64,000 nucleotides of DNA from Bombus terrestris. Its lineage: Eukaryota; Arthropoda; Insecta; Hymenoptera; Apidae. Location of the stretch: the NCBI RefSeq assembly GCF_910591885.1, contig NW_025963661.1, forward strand, positions 52,664 to 116,663. Reading direction: 5' to 3'. The position numbers and the translations under genes are program-made. Positions 1-12,800 of the stretch are shown piece by piece (position 1 is the first letter of the stretch; each line of letters starts with the position of its first letter). The notes beneath the pieces were generated by a model. That model was given only the letters and a program-made list of their open reading frames with translations, had not been told where the DNA came from and ran no database searches.

Positions 1-780
1 TCCAACGGTGTCCCACGTTGTCCCACGTTGTCCCACGTTGTCCCACGTTGTCCAACGATGTCCAACGGTGTCCAACGGTGTCCCACGTTGTCCCACGTTG
101 TCCCACGTTGTCCCACGTTGTCCCACGATGTCCCACGTTGTCCAACGATGTCCAACGGTGTCCCACGTTGTCCCACGTTGTCCCACGTTGTCCCACGTTG
201 TCCCACGGTGTCCAACGATGTCCAACGGTGTCCCACGTTGTCCCACGTTGTCCCACGTTGTCCCACGTTGTCCAACGATGTCCAACGGTGTCCAACGGTG
301 TCCCACGTTGTCCCACGTTGTCCCACGTTGTCCCACGGTGTCCAGCGGTGTCCACCGATGTCCAACGGTGTCCAACGGTGTCCAACGGTGTCCAACGGTG
401 TCCAACGATGTCCAACGATGTCCAACGATGTCCAACGGTGTCCAACGGTGTCCCACGATGTCCAACGGTGTCCCACGTTGTCCCACGTTGTCCCACGTTG
501 TCCCACGTTGTCCCACGTTGTCCCACGTTGTCCCACGTTGTCCCACGTTGTCCCACGGTGTCCAACGGTGTCCAACGATGTCCAACGGTGTCCAACGGTG
601 TCCCACGTTGTCCCACGTTGTCCCACGGTGTCCAACGATGTCCAACGGTGTCCCACGTTGTCCCACGTTGTCCCACGTTGTCCCACGTTGTCCCACGTTG
701 TCCCACGGTGTCCAACGGTGTCCAACGATGTCCAACGGTGTCCAACGGTGTCCCACGATGTCCACCGATGTCCAACGGTG
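1..780 (+). repeat. Domain I duplicated block, copy a
   Basis: The variant order in 1-780 matches that near 1,981-2,750 unit for unit at an offset of 1,980 bp. The offset becomes 1,970 bp after one unit is lost in a TCCCACGTTG run. The match includes the TCCAGCGGTG-TCCACCGATG pair at 341-360, which recurs at 2,321-2,340. The match ends where run lengths diverge after about 780. Confidence 0.8.
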
Positions 781-1980
781 TCCCACGTTGTCCCACGTTG
801 TCCCACGTTGTCCCACGTTGTCCCACGTTGTCCCACGTTGTCCCACGTTGTCCCACGTTGTCCCACGTTGTCCCACGGTGTCCAACGGTGTCCAACGATG
901 TCCAACGGTGTCCAACGGTGTCCCACGATGTCCACCGATGTCCAACGGTGTCCAACGGTGTCCAACGGTGTCCAACGATGTCCAACGATGTCCAACGATG
1001 TCCAACGGTGTCCAACGATGTCCAACGATGTCCACCGGTGTCCAACGGTGTCCCACGTTGTCCCACGTTGTCCCACGTTGTCCCACGGTGTCCAACGATG
1101 TCCAACGGTGTCCCACGTTGTCCACTGGTGTCCCACGTTGTCCCACGTTGTCCCACGTTGTCCCACGTTGTCCCACGATGTCCCACGTTGTCCCACGTTG
1201 TCCCACGTTGTCCAACGGTGTCCCACGTTGTCCACTGGTGTCCCACGTTGTCCCACGTTGTCCCACGTTGTCCCACGTTGTCCCACGATGTCCCACGTTG
1301 TCCCACGTTGTCCCACGTTGTCCCACGTTGTCCCACGTTGTCCCACGTTGTCCCACGGTGTCCAACGATGTCCAACGGTGTCCCACGTTGTCCCACGTTG
1401 TCCCACGTTGTCCCACGTTGTCCAACGATGTCCAACGGTGTCCAACGGTGTCCCACGTTGTCCCACGTTGTCCCACGTTGTCCCACGGTGTCCAGCGGTG
1501 TCCAACGATGTCCAACGGTGTCCAACGGTGTCCCACGATGTCCACCGATGTCCACCGATGTCCAACGGTGTCCAACGGTGTCCAACGGTGTCCAACGGTG
1601 TCCAACGATGTCCAACGATGTCCAACGGTGTCCCACGTTGTCCCACGTTGTCCCACGGTGTCCAACGATGTCCAACGGTTTCCCACGTTGTCCCACGTTG
1701 TCCCACGTTGTCCCACGTTGTCCAACGATGTCCAACGGTGTCCAACGGTGTCCCACGTTGTCCCACGTTGTCCCACGTTGTCCCACGTTGTCCCACGATG
1801 TCCCACGTTGTCCAACGATGTCCCACGATGTCCAACGGTGTCCAACGGTGTCCCACGGTGTCCCACGTTGTCCCACGTTGTCCCACGGTGTCCAACGATG
1901 TCCAACGGTGTCCCACGTTGTCCCACGTTGTCCCACGTTGTCCCACGTTGTCCCACGTTGTCCCACGTTGTCCCACGTTG

Positions 1981-2750
1981 TCCCACGTTGTCCCACGTTG
2001 TCCCACGTTGTCCCACGTTGTCCCACGTTGTCCAACGATGTCCAACGGTGTCCAACGGTGTCCCACGTTGTCCCACGTTGTCCCACGTTGTCCCACGTTG
2101 TCCCACGATGTCCCACGTTGTCCAACGATGTCCAACGGTGTCCCACGTTGTCCCACGTTGTCCCACGTTGTCCCACGTTGTCCCACGGTGTCCAACGATG
2201 TCCAACGGTGTCCCACGTTGTCCCACGTTGTCCCACGTTGTCCCACGTTGTCCAACGATGTCCAACGGTGTCCAACGGTGTCCCACGTTGTCCCACGTTG
2301 TCCCACGTTGTCCCACGGTGTCCAGCGGTGTCCACCGATGTCCAACGGTGTCCAACGGTGTCCAACGGTGTCCAACGGTGTCCAACGATGTCCAACGATG
2401 TCCAACGATGTCCAACGGTGTCCAACGGTGTCCCACGATGTCCAACGGTGTCCCACGTTGTCCCACGTTGTCCCACGTTGTCCCACGTTGTCCCACGTTG
2501 TCCCACGTTGTCCCACGTTGTCCCACGGTGTCCAACGGTGTCCAACGATGTCCAACGGTGTCCAACGGTGTCCCACGTTGTCCCACGTTGTCCCACGGTG
2601 TCCAACGATGTCCAACGGTGTCCCACGTTGTCCCACGTTGTCCCACGTTGTCCCACGTTGTCCCACGTTGTCCCACGGTGTCCAACGGTGTCCAACGATG
2701 TCCAACGGTGTCCAACGGTGTCCCACGATGTCCACCGATGTCCAACGGTG
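1981..2750 (+). repeat. Domain I duplicated block, copy b
   Basis: This is the second copy of the block at 1-780, with the same variant order and one TCCCACGTTG unit fewer in the run near 2,461-2,520. A further partial copy starts at 3,661. The only difference type seen is in homogeneous run length, as expected from slippage or unequal exchange. Confidence 0.8.
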
Positions 2751-3660
2751 TCCCACGTTGTCCCACGTTGTCCCACGTTGTCCCACGTTGTCCCACGGTG
2801 TCCAACGATGTCCAACGGTGTCCCACGTTGTCCCACGTTGTCCCACGTTGTCCCACGTTGTCCCACGTTGTCCCACGTTGTCCCACGTTGTCCCACGTTG
2901 TCCCACGTTGTCCCACGTTGTCCCACGATGTCCCACGTTGTCCAGCGATGTCCAACGGTGTCCCACGTTGTCCCACGTTGTCCCACGTTGTCCCACGTTG
3001 TCCCACGGTGTCCAACGATGTCCAACGGTGTCCCACGTTGTCCCACGTTGTCCCACGTTGTCCCACGTTGTCCAACGATGTCCAACGGTGTCCAACGGTG
3101 TCCCACGTTGTCCCACGTTGTCCCACGTTGTCCCACGGTGTCCAACGATGTCCAACGGTGTCCCACGTTGTCCCACGTTGTCCCACGTTGTCCCACGTTG
3201 TCCCACGTTGTCCCACGTTGTCCCACGTTGTCTCACGTTGTCCCACGTTGTCCCACGTTGTCCCACGTTGTCCCACGTTGTCCCACGTTGTCCAACGGTG
3301 TCCCACGGTGTCCCACGTTGTCCCACGTTGTCCCACGTTGTCCCACGTTGTCCCACGTTGTCCCACGTTGTCCCACGTTGTCCCACGTTGTCCCACGGTG
3401 TCCAACGGTGTCCAACGATGTCCAACGGTGTCCAACGGTGTCCCACGTTGTCCCACGTTGTCCCACGTTGTCCCACGTTGTCCCACGTTGTCCCACGTTG
3501 TCCCACGTTGTCCCACGGTGTCCAACGGTGTCCAACGATGTCCAACGGTGTCCAACGGTGTCCCACGTTGTCCCACGTTGTCCCACGGTGTCCAACGATG
3601 TCCAACGGTGTCCCACGTTGTCCCACGTTGTCCCACGTTGTCCCACGTTGTCCAACGATG

Positions 3661-4090
3661 TCCAACGGTGTCCCACGTTGTCCCACGTTGTCCCACGTTG
3701 TCCCACGTTGTCCAACGATGTCCAACGGTGTCCAACGGTGTCCCACGTTGTCCCACGTTGTCCCACGTTGTCCCACGTTGTCCCACGATGTCCCACGTTG
3801 TCCAACGATGTCCAACGGTGTCCCACGTTGTCCCACGTTGTCCCACGTTGTCCCACGTTGTCCCACGGTGTCCAACGATGTCCAACGGTGTCCCACGTTG
3901 TCCCACGTTGTCCCACGTTGTCCCACGTTGTCCAACGATGTCCAACGGTGTCCAACGGTGTCCCACGTTGTCCCACGTTGTCCCACGTTGTCCCACGGTG
4001 TCCAGCGGTGTCCACCGATGTCCAACGGTGTCCAACGGTGTCCAACGGTGTCCAACGGTGTCCAACGATGTCCAACGATGTCCAACGATG
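3661..4090 (+). repeat. Domain I duplicated block, partial copy c
   Basis: The order matches 1-430 at an offset of 3,660 bp, including the TCCAGCGGTG-TCCACCGATG pair at 4,001-4,020. It diverges at about 4,091, where TCCCACGTTG units replace the TCCAACGGTG units of the other copies. Confidence 0.8.
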
Positions 4091-4380
4091 TCCCACGTTG
4101 TCCCACGTTGTCCCACGTTGTCCCACGTTGTCCCACGTTGTCCCACGTTGTCCCACGTTGTCCCACGTTGTCCCACGGTGTCCAACGGTGTCCCACGATG
4201 TCCACCGATGTCCAACGGTGTCCCACGTTGTCCCACGTTGTCCCACGTTGTCCCACGTTGTCCCACGTTGTCCCACGTTGTCCCACGTTGTCCCACGTTG
4301 TCCCACGTTGTCCCACGGTGTCCAACGGTGTCCAACGATGTCCAACGGTGTCCAACGGTGTCCCACGATGTCCACCGATG

Positions 4381-6600
4381 TCCAACGGTGTCCAACGGTG
4401 TCCAACGGTGTCCAACGATGTCCAACGATGTCCAACGATGTCCAACGGTGTCCAACGATGTCCAACGATGTCCACCGGTGTCCAACGGTGTCCCACGTTG
4501 TCCCACGTTGTCCCACGTTGTCCCACGGTGTCCAACGATGTCCAACGGTGTCCCACGTTGTCCACTGGTGTCCCACGTTGTCCCACGTTGTCCCACGTTG
4601 TCCCACGTTGTCCCACGATGTCCCACGTTGTCCCACGTTGTCCCACGTTGTCCCACGTTGTCCCACGTTGTCCCACGTTGTCCCACGTTGTCCCACGTTG
4701 TCCCACGGTGTCCAACGGTGTCCAACGATGTCCAACGGTGTCCAACGGTGTCCCACGTTGTCCCACGTTGTCCCACGTTGTCCCACGGTGTCCAACGATG
4801 TCCAACGGTGTCCCACGTTGTCCCACGTTGTCCCACGTTGTCCCACGTTGTCCCACGTTGTCCCACGTTGTCCCACGATGTCCCACGTTGTCCCACGTTG
4901 TCCCACGTTGTCCCACGTTGTCCCACGTTGTCCCACGTTGTCCCACGTTGTCCCACGTTGTCCCACGGTGTCCAACGATGCCCAACGGTGTCCCACGTTG
5001 TCCAACGGTGTCCCACGTTGTCCCACGTTGTCCCACGTTGTCCCACGTTGTCCCACGGTGTCCAACGATGTCCCACGATGTCCCACGTTGTCCCACGTTG
5101 TCCCACGTTGTCCCACGTTGTCCAACGTTGTCCCACGATGTCCACCGATGTCCAACGGTGTCCCACGTTGTCCCACGTTGTCCCACGTTGTCCCACGTTG
5201 TCCCACGATGTCCAACGGTGTCCAACGGTGTCCCACGGTGTCCCACGTTGTCCCACGTTGTCCCACGGTGTCCAACGATGTCCAACGGTGTCCCACGTTG
5301 TCCCACGTTGTCCCACGTTGTCCCACGGTGTCCAACGATGTCCCACGATGTCCCACGTTGTCCCACGTTGTCCCACGTTGTCCCACGTTGTCCCACGTTG
5401 TCCCACGGTGTCCAACGATGTCCAACGGTGTCCCACGTTGTCCAACGGTGTCCCACGTTGTCCCACGTTGTCCCACGATGTCCCACGGTGTCCAACGGTG
5501 TCCAACGATGTCCCACGTTGTCCCACGTTGTCCCACGTTGTCCCACGTTGTCCCACGATGTCCCACGTTGTCCCACGTTGTCCCACGTTGTCCCACGTTG
5601 TCCCACGTTGTCCCACGTTGTCCCACGTTGTCCCACGTTGTCCCACGTTGTCCCACGGTGTCCCACGGTGTCCAACGATGTCCAACGGTGTCCTACGGTG
5701 TCCCACGGTGTCCCACGTTGTCCCACGTTGTCCCACGGTGTCCAACGATGTCCAACGGTGTCCCACGTTGTCCCACGTTGTCCCACGTTGTCCCACGTTG
5801 TCCCACGTTGTCCCACGGTGTCCCACGTTGTCCCACGATGTCCCACGTTGTCCAACGATGTCCAACGGTGTCCCACGTTGTCCCACGTTGTCCCACGTTG
5901 TCCCACGGTGTCCAACGGTGTCCAACGATGTCCCACGTTGTCCCACGTTGTCCCACGTTGTCCCACGTTGTCCCACGGTGTCCCACGTTGTCCCACGTTG
6001 TCCCACGTTGTCCCACGTTGTCCCACGTTGTCCCACGTTGTCCCACGTTGTCCCACGTTGTCCCACGTTGTCCCACGTTGTCCCACGTTGTCCCACGTTG
6101 TCCCACGTTGTCCCACGGTGTCCAACGGTGTCCAACGGTGTCCAACGGTGTCCAACGATGTCCAACGGTGTCCAACGGTGTCCCACGGTGTCCAACGGTG
6201 TCCAACGGTGTCCCACGGTGTCCAACGGTGTCCCACGTTGTCCCACGTTGTCCCACGTTGTCCCACGCTGTCCCACGATGTCCCACGTTGTCCAACGATG
6301 TCCAACGGTGTCTCACGTTGTCCCACGTTGTCCTACGTTGTCCCACGGTGTCCAACGATGTCCAACGGTGTCCCACGTTGTCCCACGTTGTCCCACGTTG
6401 TCCCACGTTGTCCCACGTTGTCCCACGTTGTCCCACGTTGTCCCACGTTGTCCCACGTTGTCCAACGATGTCCAACGGTGTCCCACGTTGTCCCACGTTG
6501 TCCCACGTTGTCCCACGTTGTCCCACGTTGTCCCACGTTGTCCCACGTTGTCCCACGTTGTCCCACGTTGTCCCACGTTGTCCCACGTTGTCCCACGTTG
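4381..6600 (+). repeat. 2.2-kb duplicated block, copy 1
   Basis: This block pairs with 7,601-9,849. The offset is 3,220 bp at first, 3,240 bp after a two-unit run-length change near 4,811-4,870, and 3,249 bp after an extra 9-base unit in the other copy at 8,821. Diagnostic shared units are CCCAACGGTG at 4,981, TCCACCGATG at 5,141, TCCTACGGTG at 5,691 and TCTCACGTTG at 6,311. Single substitutions distinguish the copies, for example TCCACTGGTG at 4,561 against TCCAACGGTG at 7,781. Confidence 0.85.
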
Positions 6601-7600
6601 TCCCACGTTGTCCCACGTTGTCCCACGATGTCCCACGTTGTCCAACGCTGTCCAACGGTGTCCCACGTTGTCCCACGTTGTCCCACGTTGTCCCACGTTG
6701 TCCCACGGTGTCCAACGATGTCCAACGGTGTCCCACGTTGTCCCACGTTGTCCCACGTTGTCCCACGATGTCCCACGTTGTCCCACGTTGTCCAACGGTG
6801 TCCCACGGTGTCCCACGTTGTCCCACGTTGTCCCACGGTGTCCAACGATGTCCAACGGTGTCCCACGTTGTCCAACGGTGTCCCACGTTGTCCCACGTTG
6901 TCCCACGTTGTCCCACGTTGTCCCACGATGTCCCACGGTGTCCAACGATGTCCAACGGTGTCCAACGGTGTCCCACGGTGTCCAACGGTGTCCCACGTTG
7001 TCCCACGTTGTCCCACGTTGTCCCACGTTGTCCCACGTTGTCCCACGTTGTCCCACGGTGTCCAACGGTGTCCCACGTTGTCCCACGTTGTCCCACGTTG
7101 TCCCACGTTGTCCCACGTTGTCCCACGTTGTCCCACGTTGTCCCACGATGTCCCACGTTGTCCCACGTTGTCCCACGTTGTCCCACGTTGTCCCACGGTG
7201 TCCAACGGTGTCCAGCGGTGTACAACGGTGTCCAACGATGTCCAACGGTGTCCAACGGTGTCCCACGGTGTCCAACGGTGTCCAACGGTGTCCCACGGTG
7301 TCCAACGGTGTCCAACGGTGTCCCACGGTGTCCAACGGTGTCCCACGTTGTCCCACGTTGTCCCACGTTGTCCCACGTTGTCCCACGGTGTCCCACGTTG
7401 TCCCACGTTGTCCCACGGTGTCCAACGATGTCCAACGGTGCCCAACGGTGTCCCACGGTGTCCAACTGTGTCCCACGGTGTCCCACGTTGTCCCACGTTG
7501 TCCCACGTTGTCCCACGTTGTCCCACGTTGTCCCACGGTGTCCAACGATGTCCAACGGTGTCCCACGTTGTCCCACGTTGTCCCACGTTGTCCCACGTTG

Positions 7601-9849
7601 TCCAACGGTGTCCAACGGTGTCCAACGGTGTCCAACGATGTCCAACGATGTCCAACGATGTCCAACGGTGTCCAACGATGTCCAACGATGTCCAACGGTG
7701 TCCAACGGTGTCCCACGTTGTCCCACGTTGTCCCACGTTGTCCCACGGTGTCCAACGATGTCCAACGGTGTCCCACGTTGTCCAACGGTGTCCCACGTTG
7801 TCCCACGTTGTCCCACGTTGTCCCACGTTGTCCCACGATGTCCCACGTTGTCCCACGTTGTCCCACGTTGTCCCACGTTGTCCCACGTTGTCCCACGTTG
7901 TCCCACGTTGTCCCACGTTGTCCCACGGTGTCCAACGGTGTCCAACGATGTCCAACGGTGTCCAACGGTGTCCCACGTTGTCCCACGTTGTCCCACGTTG
8001 TCCCACGGTGTCCAACGATGTCCAACGGTGTCCCACGTTGTCCCACGTTGTCCCACGTTGTCCCACGTTGTCCCACGTTGTCCCACGTTGTCCCACGTTG
8101 TCCCACGTTGTCCCACGATGTCCCACGTTGTCCCACGTTGTCCCACGTTGTCCCACGTTGTCCCACGTTGTCCCACGTTGTCCCACGTTGTCCCACGTTG
8201 TCCCACGGTGTCCAACGATGCCCAACGGTGTCCCACGTTGTCCAACGGTGTCCCACGTTGTCCCACGTTGTCCCACGTTGTCCCACGTTGTCCCACGGTG
8301 TCCAACGATGTCCCACGATGTCCCACGTTGTCCCACGTTGTCCCACGTTGTCCCACGTTGTCCCACGTTGTCCCACGATGTCCACCGATGTCCAACGGTG
8401 TCCCACGTTGTCCCACGTTGTCCCACGTTGTCCCACGTTGTCCCACGATGTCCAACGGTGTCCAACGGTGTCCCACGGTGTCCCACGTTGTCCCACGTTG
8501 TCCCACGGTGTCCAACGATGTCCAACGGTGTCCCACGTTGTCCCACGTTGTCCCACGTTGTCCCACGGTGTCCAACGATGTCCCACGATGTCCCACGTTG
8601 GCCCACGTTGTCCCACGTTGTCCCACGTTGTCCCACGTTGTCCCACGGTGTCCAACGATGTCCAACGGTGTCCCACGTTGTCCAACGGTGTCCCACGTTG
8701 TCCCACGTTGTCCCACGTTGTCCCACGGTGTCCAACGGTGTCCAACGATGTCCCACGTTGTCCCACGTTGTCCCACGTTGTCCCACGTTGTCCCACGATG
8801 TCCCACGTTGTCCCACGTTGCCGACGTTGTCCCACGTTGTCCCACGTTGTCCCACGTTGTCCCACGTTGTCCCACGTTGTCCCACGTTGTCCCACGTTGT
8901 CCCACGGTGTCCCACGGTGTCCAACGATGTCCAACGGTGTCCTACGGTGTCCCACGGTGTCCCACGTTGTCCCACGTTGTCCCACGGTGTCCAACGATGT
9001 CCAACGGTGTCCCACGTTGTCCCACGTTGTCCCACGTTGTCCCACGTTGTCCCACGTTGTCCCACGGTGTCCCACGTTGTCCCACGATGTCCCACGTTGT
9101 CCAACGATGTCCAACGGTGTCCCACGTTGTCCCACGTTGTCCCACGTTGTCCCACGGTGTCCAACGGTGTCCAACGATGTCCCACGTTGTCCCACGTTGT
9201 CCCACGTTGTCCCACGTTGTCCCACGATGTCCCACGTTGTCCCACGTTGTCCCACGTTGTCCCACGTTGTCCCACGTTGTCCCACGTTGTCCCACGTTGT
9301 CCCACGTTGTCCCACGTTGTCCCACGTTGTCCCACGTTGTCCCACGTTGTCCCACGTTGTCCCACGGTGTCCAACGGTGTCCAACGGTGTCCAACGGTGT
9401 CCAACGATGTCCAACGGTGTCCAACGGTGTCCCACGGTGTCCCACGGTGTCCAACGGTGTCCCACGGTGTCCAACGGTGTCCCACGTTGTCCCACGTTGT
9501 CCCACGTTGACCCACGCTGTCCCACGATGTCCCACGTTGTCCAACGATGTCCAACGGTGTCTCACGTTGTCCCACGTTGTCCTACGTTGTCCCACGGTGT
9601 CCAACGATGTCCAACGGTGTCCCACGTTGTCCCACGTTGTCCCACGTTGTCCCACGTTGTCCCACGTTGTCCCACGTTGTCCCACGTTGTCCCACGTTGT
9701 CCCACGTTGTCCAACGATGTCCAACGGTGTCCCACGTTGTCCCACGTTGTCCCACGTTGTCCCACGTTGTCCCACGTTGTCCCACGTTGTCCCACGTTGT
9801 CCCACGTTGTCCCACGTTGTCCCACGTTGTCCCACGTTGTCCCACGTTG
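7601..9849 (+). repeat. 2.2-kb duplicated block, copy 2
   Basis: This is the second copy of 4,381-6,600. It carries one additional 9-base unit (CCGACGTTG, 8,821-8,829) and a GCCCACGTTG unit at 8,601. Parts recur again near 15.9-17.1 kb, where the same 9-base unit is at 16,330 and the same GCCCACGTTG unit is at 16,110, so this region exists in at least three related versions. The right end diverges at 9,850, where a TCCCACGTTG run is two units shorter than in copy 1. Confidence 0.85.
8821..8829 (+). repeat. 9-base register-shifting unit CCGACGTTG
   Basis: This is one of five non-10-base units in the first 61.4 kb. Compared with the paired block at 5,581, it is an extra unit, because seven TCCCACGTTG units follow in both copies. 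The same 9-mer is at 16,330-16,338, so it was copied with its surroundings. Confidence 0.9.
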
Positions 9850-12800
9850 TCCAACGATGTCCAACGGTGTCCCACGTTGTCCCACGTTGTCCCACGTTGT
9901 CCCACGTTGTCCCACGGTGTCCCACGTTGTCCCACGTTGTCCCACGGTGTCCAACGATGTCCAACGGTGTCCCACGTTGTCCCACGTTGTCCCACGTTGT
10001 CCCACGTTGTCCCACGTTGTCCCACGTTGTCCAACGGTGTCCAACGGTGTCCCACGTTGTCCCACGTTGTCCCACGTTGCCCCACGTTGTCCCACGTTGC
10101 CCCACGTTGTCCCACGGTGTCCAACGGTGTCCCACGTTGTCCCACGTTGTCCCACGTTGTCCCACGTTGTCCCACGTTGTCCCACGTTGTCCCACGTTGC
10201 CCCCCGGTGTCCAAAGATGTCCAACGGTGTCCCACGTTGTCCCACGTTGTCCCACGTTGTCCCACGTTGTCCCACGGTGTCCAACGATGTCCAACGGTGT
10301 CCCACGTTGTCCCACGTTGTCCCACGTTGTCCCACGTTGTCCCACGTTGTCCCACGTTGTCCCACGTTGTCCCACGTTGTCCCACGTTGTCCCACGGTGT
10401 CCAACGATGTCCAACGGTGTCCCACGTTGTCCCACGTTGTCCCACGTTGTCCCACGTTGTCCCACGTTGTCCCACGATGTCCCACGTTGTCCCACGTTGT
10501 CCCACGTTGTCCCACGTTGTCCCACGTTGTCCCACGTTGTCCCACGTTGTCCCACGTTGTCCCACGTTGTCCCACGGTGTCCAACGATGCCCAACGGTGT
10601 CCCACGTTGTCCAACGGTGTCCCACGTTGTCCCACGTTGTCCCACGTTGTCCCACGTTGTCCCACGATGTCCCACGTTGTCCCACGTTGTCCCACGTTGT
10701 CCCACGTTGTCCCACGTTGTCCCACGGTGTCCAACGATGTCCAACGGTGTCCCACGTTGTCCAACGGTGTCCCACGTTGTCCCACGTTGTCCCACGTTGT
10801 CCCACGTTGTCCCACGATGTCCCACGGTGTCCAACGATGTCCAACGGTGTCCAACGGTGTCCCACGGTGTCCAACGGTGTCCCACGTTGTCCCACGTTGT
10901 CCCACGTTGTCCCACGTTGTCCCACGTTGTCCTACGTTGTCCCACGTTGTCCCACGTTGTCCCACGTTGTCCCACGTTGTCCCACGTTGTCCCACGGTGT
11001 CCAACGGTGTCCCACGTTGTCCCACGTTGTCCCACGTTGTCCCACGTTGTCCCACGTTGTCCCACGTTGTCCCACGTTGTCCCACGTTGTCCCACGTTGT
11101 CCCACGTTGTCCCACGTTGTCCCACGTTGTCCCACGGTGTCCAACGGTGTCCAGCGGTGTACAACGGTGTCCAACGATGTCCAACGGTGTCCAACGGTGT
11201 CCCACGGTGTCCAACGGTGTCCAACGGTGTCCCACGGTGTCCAACGGTGTCCAACGGTGTCCCACGGTGTCCAACGGTGTCCCACGTTGTCCCACGTTGT
11301 CCCACGTTGTCCCACGTTGTCCCACGGTGTCCCACGTTGTCCCACGTTGTCCCACGGTGTCCAACGATGTCCAACGGTGCCCAACGGTGTCCCACGTTGT
11401 CCAACTGTGTCCCACGGTGTCCCACGTTGTCCCACGTTGTCCCACGTTGTCCCACGTTGTCCCACGTTGTCCCACGTTGTCCAACGATGTCCAACGGTGT
11501 CCCACGTTGTCCCACGTTGTCCCACGTTGTCCCACGTTGTCCCACGTTGTCCCACGTTGTCCAACGATGTCCAACGGTGTCCCACGTTGTCCCACTTTGT
11601 CCCACGTTGTCCCACGTTGTCCAACGATGTCCAACGGTGTCCCACGTTGTCCCACGTTGTCCCACGTTGTCCCACGTTGTCCCACGTTGTCCCACGTTGT
11701 CCAACGGTGTCCAACGGTGTCCCACGTTGTCCCACGTTGTCCCACGTTGTCCCACGTTGTCCCACGGTGTCCAACGGTGTCCCACGTTGTCCCACGTTGT
11801 CCCACGGTGTCCCACGTTGTCCCACGTTGTCCCACGTTGTCCCACGTTGCCCCCCGGTGTCCAACGATGTCCAACGGTGTCCCACGTTGTCCCACGATGT
11901 CCCACGTTGTCCCACGTTGTCCCACGGTGTCCAACGATGTCCAACGGTGTCCCACGTTGTCCCACGTTGTCCCACGTTGTCCCACGTTGTCCCACGTTGT
12001 CCCACGTTGTCCCACGTTGTCCCACGTTGTCCCACGTTGTCCCACGTTGTCCCACGGTGTCCAACGGTGTCCAACGATGTCCCACGTTGTCCCACGTTGT
12101 CCCACGTTGTCCCACGTTGTCCCACGATGTCCCACGTTGTCCCACGTTGTCCCACGTTGTCCCACGTTGTCCCACGTTGTCCCACGTTGTCCCACGTTGT
12201 CCCACGTTGTCCCACGTTGTCCCACGTTGTCCCACGGTGTCCAACAATGTCCAACGGTGTCCAACGGTGTCCCACGTTGTCCCACGTTGTCCCACGGTGT
12301 CCAACGATGTCCAACGGTGTCCCACGTTGTCCCACGGTGTCCCGCGTTGTCCCACGTTGTCCCACGGTGTCCAACGATGTCCAACGGTGTCCCACGTTGT
12401 CCCACGTTGTCCCACGTTGTCCCACGTTGTCCCACGTTGTCCCACGGTGTCCCACGTTGTCCCACGGTGTCCCACGATGTCCACCGATGTCCAACGGTGT
12501 CCAACGGTGTCCAACGGTGTCCAACGGTGTCCAACGATGTCCAACGATGTCCAACGATGTCCAACGGTGTCCAACGGTGTCCCACGGTGTCCAGGGGTGT
12601 CCCACGTTGTCCCACGTTGTCCCACGTTGTCCCACGTTGTCCCACGTTGTCCCACGTTGTCCCACGGTGTCCAACGGTGTCCAACGATGTCCAACGGTGT
12701 CCAACGGTGTCCCACGATGTCCACCGATGTCCAACGGTGTCCAACGGTGTCCAACGGTGTCCAACGGTGTCCAACGTTGTCCCACGTTGTCCCACGTTGT

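Noticed and set aside
4975..5000. CCCAACGGTG units (first T replaced by C) as a possible register slip or boundary element
   Set aside because: They are simple T-to-C substitutions after TCCAACGATG that keep the 10-base register and recur in many duplicated blocks.
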